From an uncultured Opitutia bacterium (GTDB taxonomy: Bacteria; Verrucomicrobiota; Verrucomicrobiia; Opitutales; Opitutaceae), in assembly GCA_903938935.1 (NCBI GenBank), contig CAJAFD010000286.1, positions 1 to 8,897 of the forward strand: a stretch of 8,897 nucleotides of DNA, written 5' to 3'. Positions 1-5,610 of this stretch are shown one piece after another; within the stretch, counting starts at the first letter, position 1; every line of letters starts with the position of its first letter. The notes beneath the pieces were generated by a model that saw only the letters and a list, made by a program, of their open reading frames with translations, had not been told where the DNA came from and did not search any database. The position numbers and the translations under genes were made by a program.

Positions 1-795
1 CCGCTCGTGAAGCATTTCATCGCGGCCTTGCAGCGAGCGGTGGCGGCGGGGAGCGATCATTCGTTTTCGTTGTTGATCGAGATGTTTCCGGCGGGGCATC
101 TGCGCGAGATGCCGGGTTTGCTCACGGGTGATCATTTTAACGCGGCGTTGATCATGAACACCACGGCGGCGGATGATGCGTTTCTAACGAGGGTACATCT
201 GCCTTATCCATCTGTTCTGGTGAATCGAGCGATCCCCGGGTACGCGTCGGTCGTGGAGGCGGCGATGACGGGGGGGCGGCCGGCAGAGATTCTTTTTCGC
301 AGTAAGCGGCGGCGGTTGGCGGTGCTGCACGGTAGTCCGTTGACGCAGAGCACGCGCGCGCGGGTGGATACGTTTATGCAGCGCTCGGCCCAGCTCACGG
401 GGAGCGCTCCGGCCGAGATCGTCGCGGAGAATCTTTCGGAGACGGCGGGTTATGAAGCGTTGCAGGCTTTTCTTGAACACGGGGGTAAATGCGACGGGTT
501 GTACGCGGTATCGGATGCGTTGGCGTTGGGGGCTTATCGCGCGATTAAAGAGCGTGGTCTAACGATCCCAGGAGATATGGCGGTGATGGGAGTGGGTGAC
601 TACGATATCGCGCCGTTTTTTGATCCGCCGCTTTCTTGTGTGGGCGTGTCGCATCGGGAGTTGGCGGAGCAGGCGAGTGCGTTGTTGTTACAGCAACTCG
701 CGCGCGGGGCCGAGCCCGGGCGCACGGTGGCGGTACCGTTGGTGGAGGCGCTACGGGCGTCTTCGGGCCACCGGGAAACGTCCTCGCTCGGGTGA
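1..795 (+). CDS. LacI/GalR-family transcriptional regulator, 5'-truncated by window edge
   Basis: This is the effector-binding part of a LacI/GalR repressor, which would bind a sugar or sugar-acid ligand and release DNA. The frame is open from base 1, so the GTG at base 7 is an internal codon and not the start. The 264 codons seen are what remains of a roughly 340-residue protein; the helix-turn-helix, hinge and first strand lie outside the window. Numbering from base 7, the family hallmarks are PSVLVNR (68-74), a stretch from CDGLYAVSD (162-170) through GAYRAIKERG and IPGD to GVGDYD (195-200), VSHRELAEQA (214-223), and the C-terminal LRASSG (249-254), equivalent to the usual L-x-R-x-S ending. 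It converges on the glycosidase-like gene with 30 nt between stops. Two AAAACGTTTT operator-like sites in the 5192-5610 region are plausible targets (inference). Family call is firm; the ligand is unknown. Confidence 0.9.
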   Translation, partial: PLVKHFIAALQRAVAAGSDHSFSLLIEMFPAGHLREMPGLLTGDHFNAALIMNTTAADDAFLTRVHLPYPSVLVNRAIPGYASVVEAAMTGGRPAEILFRSKRRRLAVLHGSPLTQSTRARVDTFMQRSAQLTGSAPAEIVAENLSETAGYEALQAFLEHGGKCDGLYAVSDALALGAYRAIKERGLTIPGDMAVMGVGDYDIAPFFDPPLSCVGVSHRELAEQASALLLQQLARGAEPGRTVAVPLVEALRASSGHRETSSLG

Positions 796-825
796 GGCGC
801 TGGGCCCCACTCGAGGGGAATCAGT

Positions 826-3357
826 TTAGCGGGCGGTTGGCGCGGTGGTCTTTTTCTCGAGCCAGACTTCGCTGATACTGCAACCGCTGCCGTTGCCACC
901 AAGACCGGGCTCTCGGGTCCAGTTCAACGAGAGTTTGCCGGAGGCGGTGGCCGCGCGCGGGATATCAAAGGCGACGGGCGCGATGGGATTGGCGCGCGTG
1001 ATGTAGGGGTGGACTTCGATTGTGCCGTTGGCGACGAGGCGGATTTTAGCTTTGGAGCGGATGTCAGGGTAGACGACGCGCACGCGGTATTCGGCGGTGG
1101 GATCGAGTTGGGTGTAATTGAGGGTGACGCTGTTGTCGTTGAGGCCCCAGGCGAAATCGACCCACGAAGTGCGCAGAGGCAGGGGCGAGCCGACGCCGGC
1201 CGCGATATGACCGTCAAGAGGGGTGCGGAGAAAAGCAGGATCGCGTTCGTGGCCGAGACCGCGATCGAGGTGCGGTGAGGCGGAGGCGTTGCCGAGGTCG
1301 TCGTAAAAACCGCCGGGGCCGGGATTGGTCCAGGTCGTGATTTCGTGGAGTTGGGCGAGGCGGGCGGATTCTTTGTCGAGTTGACGGATGGCGGCGAAGC
1401 GGGCGGCGAGCCACGCGCGGTTGTTGAGCGGGTAATCAAGGGTGTCCAAGCTGGCGCCGCGGCCTTGGCTAATCGCGCGGTAGAGCGGGACGCTGAGTTT
1501 CATTTTAATACTTTGAAACAGAGCTTCGGCGAGTTGATGGGTGCGGGTGCGCCAGGCTTGGGCGGTAGGTTGCGTGATGGATTGGTTGAGGATGTCTTCG
1601 GCTCGGCTCATCGCTTGGGCGGCCCCAAGGGAAGGCGCGGTGCGGAGGGTCTCCATCGCACTGGCCTCGAGCGCCGTTTCATGGATCAAGCGGGCGCGCA
1701 CGGTGGCGTCGAAATACGCGCGGTAGAGCGCCATCTGAAAGCGCCAATTTTGGAGATCGCGCGGGGTGGCGGCGCGTTCCATCGCTTGGAATTGAGTGAG
1801 AGTGGTATAGACGTCTTCGTGAGGCAGGAGTGGGCCTTGCCAGTTGCGCTCGAGGGCAAAAATGCCTTGGGCGAAATCATCGGCGAGCCGTTCGCTGATG
1901 AAGTAGCGCCCGTAGTCCCGCAGAACCTCTTGGAGTGAGGCGTCGGGATCCCAGCTCAGGCGGGACCACACGGTTTTATTAATATCATCGGTGCAGCCTT
2001 CGGAGTAGGTGATGGCGCCAATGGTGTGGGGTTGGAGCAGGCGGATGATGTTCGCCATGTCGTGCGGCCGGGTGGTGATGGGCTCGCGTGTCTGGGTGAG
2101 CACAAAGGCGCGGTCCCAATTGGCGATCGGGTATTGGCAACTGCGCGTGTGGGTGATGTCGGGGTAGTAGCGGATCGGGTAGGAGGCGGGCACGCGCCGG
2201 CGGAATTCGGCGAGATCCATGTGGACCCAGGGCGCGAAAACGGCGCCGGCGAGCCAGGCAGGTTTTTGCTCGGTGAGGTAGCCGATGAAATAATCCATAT
2301 CGCTCTGGTTAAAACCCTGCGGCGAGAGCCACATAGTGGCTTTGGGATGAAAACGGCGAAGGCTGGCGGTCTGTTTTTCTAGCAACGGAAACATGAGGCG
2401 CGGCGGGGTGTGGCCGGGGTCGCCGCCGGGGACGAGAATGGCATCGATGCGGGGCAGGGCGCTGAAAACCTCCGCCCACTCTTTGAGCGCGAAGGCGACC
2501 GTCTCCGGCTTGCTGTAATCTTCATCCATCGCGGGATACCAGATCCACACATCCAGACCGTAGGAGGCGGCGATGCGGGACATGCCGACCATCATGTCGA
2601 GTTGGGGCCGCGGAAAATGAGGGCTATCCGCATCGTCGTCGGTGCGCGGCGGGAGCAGCTCGATCGCGTTACAACCAAAGATGGCGAGCTCGCGGATGTA
2701 GCGTTCCCACTGAGGCAGATCCCAGCCGCTGTAGGAGTTGGGTTTGGGGCGGTAGGCGAGTTGATGGCCGCGTAAAGGGTAGCGCGGAGAGGTGGTAAGA
2801 TTTAGGGGGCTCAGTAAGCCGGCCCGGGCCGGCCCGAAATGGAGGGTGCGCAACAGGTGGCCTACGCCGAAGAGCACGCCGCGGGCGTCGCGACCTGCGA
2901 TGACGATCATGGGTTTGGCTGAACCGGCGGCGCCTAGGGTGATGAGCTGATAGCCTTCGGCGCCGACGGCGTTTTCATTGAGCGCCGCCTCGGGCGCCCG
3001 GGTGCCGAGGAGCGTGCGCACTTCCGCGAAGCGACCCACGATGATCGTCGGTGAGTCGCCGGCCGGTAGCGCATGGACTACGGGCCACCGCACCAAGGTG
3101 CGTGATTCCGTTTCCTCCACCAACATGGCCACGGCTTTCTCTTCGGGGCCGGAGACGTTTGGCGGGGTGATGACCGTGGCTCGGGTCAGATCATAACTTA
3201 GAGCTGGAAGTCCGACGTTACGAGCGGCCGCAAATTTTTCGAGGGCGGGTGAAATCTGCGGTTGGGCGGAGAGAACGGTGGCGCATAAGGCTGTCGCGAG
3301 ACTCATAAGCCCTATGAGTCGATGGGTGGGGGGCAGGGGCAGGGTAGGGGTATGCAT
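826..3357 (-). CDS. Exported glycoside-hydrolase-like protein with GH20/GH67-type N-domain and TIM barrel
   Basis: An 843-residue secreted protein, probably a glycosidase, of unproven specificity. Residues 1-32 form a Sec signal peptide (hydrophobic LIGLMSLATALCATVLSA, likely cleavage before Q32 or Q34). Residues about 35-185 resemble the alpha/beta domain that precedes the barrel in GH20, GH67 and GH115 enzymes, including EGYQL (134-138) and GRDARGVLFGVGHLLR (155-170). A barrel-like region runs from about 191 to 480: RGHQLAYRPK, a strand with NAIELLPPR (230-238), LDVWIWYPAMDED (268-280), RIDAILVPGGDPGH (303-316), MWLSPQGF (342-349), RYYPDITHTRSC (396-407) and ITYSEGCTDD (449-458). Residues 480-670 look helical, and 730-835 look like a beta-sandwich. 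D305, D313 and E453 are acidic candidates for catalysis, but the GGDE pair of GH20 is absent. It is the last gene of the minus-strand cluster, starting 18 nt after the aldolase stop. The ATG has no Shine-Dalgarno but places the signal peptide correctly. It could also be annotated as an alpha-glucuronidase-like or hypothetical protein. Confidence 0.75.
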   Translation of the reverse strand: MHTPTLPLPPTHRLIGLMSLATALCATVLSAQPQISPALEKFAAARNVGLPALSYDLTRATVITPPNVSGPEEKAVAMLVEETESRTLVRWPVVHALPAGDSPTIIVGRFAEVRTLLGTRAPEAALNENAVGAEGYQLITLGAAGSAKPMIVIAGRDARGVLFGVGHLLRTLHFGPARAGLLSPLNLTTSPRYPLRGHQLAYRPKPNSYSGWDLPQWERYIRELAIFGCNAIELLPPRTDDDADSPHFPRPQLDMMVGMSRIAASYGLDVWIWYPAMDEDYSKPETVAFALKEWAEVFSALPRIDAILVPGGDPGHTPPRLMFPLLEKQTASLRRFHPKATMWLSPQGFNQSDMDYFIGYLTEQKPAWLAGAVFAPWVHMDLAEFRRRVPASYPIRYYPDITHTRSCQYPIANWDRAFVLTQTREPITTRPHDMANIIRLLQPHTIGAITYSEGCTDDINKTVWSRLSWDPDASLQEVLRDYGRYFISERLADDFAQGIFALERNWQGPLLPHEDVYTTLTQFQAMERAATPRDLQNWRFQMALYRAYFDATVRARLIHETALEASAMETLRTAPSLGAAQAMSRAEDILNQSITQPTAQAWRTRTHQLAEALFQSIKMKLSVPLYRAISQGRGASLDTLDYPLNNRAWLAARFAAIRQLDKESARLAQLHEITTWTNPGPGGFYDDLGNASASPHLDRGLGHERDPAFLRTPLDGHIAAGVGSPLPLRTSWVDFAWGLNDNSVTLNYTQLDPTAEYRVRVVYPDIRSKAKIRLVANGTIEVHPYITRANPIAPVAFDIPRAATASGKLSLNWTREPGLGGNGSGCSISEVWLEKKTTAPTAR

Positions 3358-3375
3358 AAAAAAGTTAAAAGGACT

Positions 3376-4194
3376 TCAGACCGTGGTCGCACCCTCGTCG
3401 GTGGTGGCGCGGCCGGTGTCGCTCAGGTGCTGCCGGAGGGCATTCACTTCCGCGGTGAGCGTGGTGCGGGTGGCGATGATATCGGAGCTGTGGATAATAA
3501 AATTTGCGCCCGCCGCGCACCAGCTGGCCTCTCGGGCAGCCGACATCCAGGAGTGAATGCCAGCCCCGATACCGGCGGCGCGGGCGCGACGAAAAATATC
3601 CGTTACGGCCGCTTCGAACTCGGGTGTGTCGTAGCGCTCCGGCTGGCCTAAGCTGCACGACAAATCATGGGGTCCGATGAGGACGGCATCGAGTCCTTCT
3701 ACCGCGAGAATCTCATCGAGAGCCTCGATGGCGGGCACGCTTTCGATGTTAACAATGAGGGAGTGGGCGCGATTCTGCGTGGCGACATAAGCCTCCAGTT
3801 CAGGCTCAAAGGGCGTTTGGCCAGAAAGTGCCGCCCGGAGCTTGGCCCCTTTGACCGGTCGACGTTTGACGGCGCCCACCAGCTCTCGCACCTCCGCCGC
3901 AGTTTCCACGTAGGGAGCAATCAAACCACACGCGCCGCCGTCGAGGATTTGGCAGGCGGCATAAGGATCCGGGGAGCCAATGCGGACGACCGGAGCGAGG
4001 CCGGCGTAGCGGTAGGCTTGGCACATCCAGGACAGTTTTTCGCGATCGATCGTGATGTGCTCGGTGTCGATGAAAACAAAATCCAACGGCATGCTGGCGA
4101 GCAGTGGCACCCAGCGCGGTGAGGTGGACGCGATCATGGTGCCATAGACGCGCTGGCCTGAATGGAGCGCGGCGCGAAATTCAGAACCGTTCAT
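3376..4194 (-). CDS. HpcH/HpaI aldolase family protein (class II, metal-dependent)
   Basis: A 272-residue cytosolic aldolase. Family members cleave 2-keto-3-deoxy acids (for example 4-hydroxy-2-oxoheptanedioate, 2-keto-3-deoxy-L-rhamnonate, 5-keto-4-deoxy-glucarate) to pyruvate or a pyruvate derivative plus an aldehyde. The active-site pattern is complete and in register with E. coli HpaI: DFVFIDTEH with E45-H46, VVRIGSPDP with R71 (catalytic arginine position), ACGLIAPYVETAAEV (88-102), NIESVPAIE with metal ligand E151, and IGPHDLS with metal ligand D177. Length is normal (about 250-270). It is the middle gene of the minus-strand cluster, 61 nt after the PhyH stop and 18 nt before the glycosidase-like gene, so co-transcription is likely. 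The ATG at 4194 gives a full-length N-terminus but lacks a Shine-Dalgarno. Citrate-lyase-beta-like or macrophomate-synthase-like names belong to the same superfamily. The exact substrate is not decided by sequence; a sugar-acid aldolase fits the neighbours. Confidence 0.9.
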   Translation of the reverse strand: MNGSEFRAALHSGQRVYGTMIASTSPRWVPLLASMPLDFVFIDTEHITIDREKLSWMCQAYRYAGLAPVVRIGSPDPYAACQILDGGACGLIAPYVETAAEVRELVGAVKRRPVKGAKLRAALSGQTPFEPELEAYVATQNRAHSLIVNIESVPAIEALDEILAVEGLDAVLIGPHDLSCSLGQPERYDTPEFEAAVTDIFRRARAAGIGAGIHSWMSAAREASWCAAGANFIIHSSDIIATRTTLTAEVNALRQHLSDTGRATTDEGATTV

Positions 4195-4217
4195 ACAATA
4201 AGGTATGACACCGGGGG

Positions 4218-4241
4218 ATGCCCTTGCGGTGGAGAGGGCAT
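4218..4241 (-). other. Hairpin between PhyH and aldolase genes
   Basis: A perfect 7-bp inverted repeat, ATGCCCT (4218-4224) and AGGGCAT (4235-4241), with a 10-nt loop, lies in the 61-nt gap between the PhyH stop and the aldolase ATG. In the minus-strand transcript it is followed by CCCCC and not by a U-run, so it is not a classical intrinsic terminator. It could stabilise or process the intercistronic mRNA, or be chance. Seen directly; function is inference. Confidence 0.3.
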
Positions 4242-4255
4242 AAAGGTAAATTCGA

Positions 4256-5191
4256 TCAGCATACGCGCCCGAGTCTTTGCGCGGTGGTGTGGCCCGGGGG
4301 GTTATCTCCGATCCAGCGAGGATCGACGGGTTCAGCGGCGAGTTGATAGCGCGTGTCGGTGGAGAGGCGGAAGCGATCCGTCTGATTATCCAAACTGCCG
4401 TGCACGAGCGTCATGTTGAAAATCATGGCGTCGCCCATTCGAAATTCAGGCGAAGTCAGCCAGCGGCCGCCCAAGCTTGCTTGGAGTGCGGTGGCGTTTT
4501 TTGAAAGCGTGCCATCCCACCATTTTTTCCCCGAAGCGTAATCGGCGGCATCGTCGCGGTTGGTGCAGTACTCGTCGACATCGCGAGAGAGATAGGGTTT
4601 GAGCTCGGCGTTTTTCTTATGCGAACCCTCGAGCACCATTAACCCGCCGAGATTCAGGTTCACATCACCGAGGGGGACCCAAGTCGTGTAAAGATTATGG
4701 GTGCCTCGGCCCATGTAGACGAGATCACAATGGATCGGGCTGCCGAGACCGGGTCCTTTGGTGCGAAACCAAATGAAGTCGAAATGCCGCACCGACCCGC
4801 CGAGAAAGGTTTGGAAAAAATCGATGATACGCGGACCAAAAACGAGGTTTTGCAGTAAAGGATCCTGCTGATTGAGCGGGTTGCCCATGGCTCGGCCCAC
4901 TTCACGGCCATGGAAGCGGGCTTCATCGACCGGTGCTCCAGGTTGTAGAAAACCCAATGCGTCCAATTGGCGAGTGATGGAGTCGCGCACCGCCTGGACC
5001 TGCGCGCGGGGCCAAAATTCGCGAAGGTAAAGATAGCCGTCCGCTTCCATGCGTTCTTGCAAAAGCGCCGGCGACTCCGCCGGATTCGATTCTACGAGAA
5101 AGCCGAACTTATCGTCGCTGAGCTCGAGCGGTAGCCCATGGGCGTACAAGTGCGGCGGCGCGACGGAGACAGAGGGGTTCGTTGCGGACAT
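4256..5191 (-). CDS. Phytanoyl-CoA dioxygenase (PhyH) family Fe(II)/2-oxoglutarate oxygenase
   Basis: A 311-residue cytosolic non-haem iron oxygenase. The family couples 2-oxoglutarate decarboxylation to hydroxylation, sometimes demethylation, of small molecules. Numbering from the ATG chosen here, the facial triad is visible: H154-x-D156 in SPIHCDLVY and the distal H264 in LVHGSLDN. R275 in RLSTDTRYQ is the likely 2-oxoglutarate carboxylate ligand. GGLMVLEGSHK (182-192) is the usual strand-turn of the double-stranded beta-helix core. An in-frame TTG at 5257 would add 22 residues, but that extension is basic and non-family-like, and it would place the operator-like AAAACGTTTT inside coding sequence, so the ATG at 5191 is preferred. 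No Shine-Dalgarno is seen. It is the first gene of the minus-strand cluster and would be transcribed from the divergent region. The substrate is unknown; a sugar, sugar acid or methylated derivative is suggested only by context. Confidence 0.85.
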   Translation of the reverse strand: MSATNPSVSVAPPHLYAHGLPLELSDDKFGFLVESNPAESPALLQERMEADGYLYLREFWPRAQVQAVRDSITRQLDALGFLQPGAPVDEARFHGREVGRAMGNPLNQQDPLLQNLVFGPRIIDFFQTFLGGSVRHFDFIWFRTKGPGLGSPIHCDLVYMGRGTHNLYTTWVPLGDVNLNLGGLMVLEGSHKKNAELKPYLSRDVDEYCTNRDDAADYASGKKWWDGTLSKNATALQASLGGRWLTSPEFRMGDAMIFNMTLVHGSLDNQTDRFRLSTDTRYQLAAEPVDPRWIGDNPPGHTTAQRLGRVC

Positions 5192-5241
5192 GGGGTAGAG
5201 ACGTAGTGAATTTCTGAAGCGTCGCTGCGCCCGCGACAAGG

Positions 5242-5255
5242 AAAAACGTTTTAGC
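5242..5255. promoter_or_regulatory. Operator-like site O1, LacI/GalR type, upstream of PhyH cluster
   Basis: AAAAACGTTTTAGC contains the perfect 10-bp palindrome AAAACGTTTT (5243-5252) with a central CG, the hallmark of LacI/GalR-family operators. It sits about 50 nt upstream of the PhyH ATG at 5191, within its presumed 5' leader. The identical 14-nt sequence recurs at 5532-5545. Binding by the LacI-type protein at 1-795 is inference. Confidence 0.6.
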
Positions 5256-5393
5256 AATCAGCGAATCAGTAGGCGCAGTTTATCGGAGCGCCGTCTAAGC
5301 TTCATGCTGTTAATGGTAAGATCGAGTTGGCTAGCTGCAGGTCCATCAAAGCGGTTTCGGCATATTTTCCCTCGAGAAATGAGCACGTGAAAG

Positions 5394-5402
5394 ATTATAT
5401 CA
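5394..5402 (-). promoter_or_regulatory. Extended -10 promoter candidate for the PhyH cluster
   Basis: Read on the minus strand this is TGATATAAT, a perfect TGnTATAAT extended -10, which in sigma-70 promoters can act without a good -35. No convincing -35 is seen 16-18 bp upstream. Initiation near 5387 would give a leader of about 195 nt, containing operator-like site O1 downstream of the start point, as expected for roadblock-type repression. A closer promoter cannot be excluded. Confidence 0.4.
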
Positions 5403-5506
5403 CTTGGTCTCACTCGGTTTCTGGGTACCGCATTTTCGCCCCTAGGGCCAACGACTCATCCGGTTGCCGCAAGCCAAGCGCGCTCGTCGGCTTAAATAGA
5501 AAGTCA

Positions 5507-5533
5507 TTGACCTTTCAAAAGTCTCTGTAGAAA
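5507..5533 (+). promoter_or_regulatory. Weak sigma-70-like promoter candidate for the TonB receptor
   Basis: TTGACC (5507-5512) matches the -35 consensus at five of six positions. TAGAAA (5528-5533) matches -10 at four of six, with a short 15-bp spacer. The proposed -10 overlaps operator-like site O2 (5528-5547), so a bound repressor would block RNA polymerase. The weak -10 and short spacer keep this tentative. Confidence 0.25.
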
Positions 5534-5547
5534 AAACGTTTTAGCTA
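5528..5547. promoter_or_regulatory. Operator-like site O2, LacI/GalR type, upstream of TonB receptor
   Basis: TAGAAAAAACGTTTTAGCTA is an imperfect 20-bp palindrome: TAG/CTA outer arms and a perfect AAAACGTTTT core (5533-5542), so eight of ten half-site positions are symmetric. It lies 63 nt upstream of the receptor ATG and shares 14 identical bases with site O1. The symmetry, central CG and placement before a LacI-linked catabolic gene are what LacI/GalR operators show. Which repressor binds is inference. Confidence 0.65.
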
Positions 5548-5610
5548 AATAAGCCCCAAAGCTTGTGAGCTGGTTTTCCCTAAAAAATCCCTAACCCCTC
5601 CGACCTACCC

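Larger units (their letters stand above)
5192..5610. other. Divergent regulatory region between the PhyH cluster and the TonB receptor
   Basis: A 419-nt non-coding stretch separating two divergent transcription units. It is visibly more AT-rich in places than the flanking genes. It holds two copies of AAAAACGTTTTAGC (5242-5255 and 5532-5545), a perfect minus-strand extended -10 (5394-5402) and a weak plus-strand sigma-70-like pair near 5507-5533. The only sizeable open frame (5327-5530, TTG start) has no recognisable protein character. No tRNA, riboswitch fold or transposon end was recognised. Confidence 0.7.

Noticed and set aside
805..818. CCCC/GGGG hairpin between the convergent LacI and glycosidase-like genes
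   Set aside because: It has only a 4-bp stem with a 6-nt loop and no T-run on either side, which is too weak to call a bidirectional terminator.
1345..1938. 197-codon plus-strand open frame inside the glycosidase-like gene
   Set aside because: It is antisense to a well-supported 843-residue protein, has repetitive Gly/Ala/Arg-rich composition typical of GC-skewed shadow frames, and shows no recognisable domain. The frames at 2026-2382 and 2410-2775 were rejected for the same reason.
5471..5493. AAGCC/GGCTT inverted repeat in the intergenic region
   Set aside because: The 5-bp arms with a GC-rich interior give no convincing fold, no conserved riboswitch-like core and no link to a start site.
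5327..5530. 67-codon plus-strand open frame in the divergent intergenic region
   Set aside because: It begins with TTG, has no ribosome-binding site or recognisable motif, and overlaps promoter-like and operator-like sequence.
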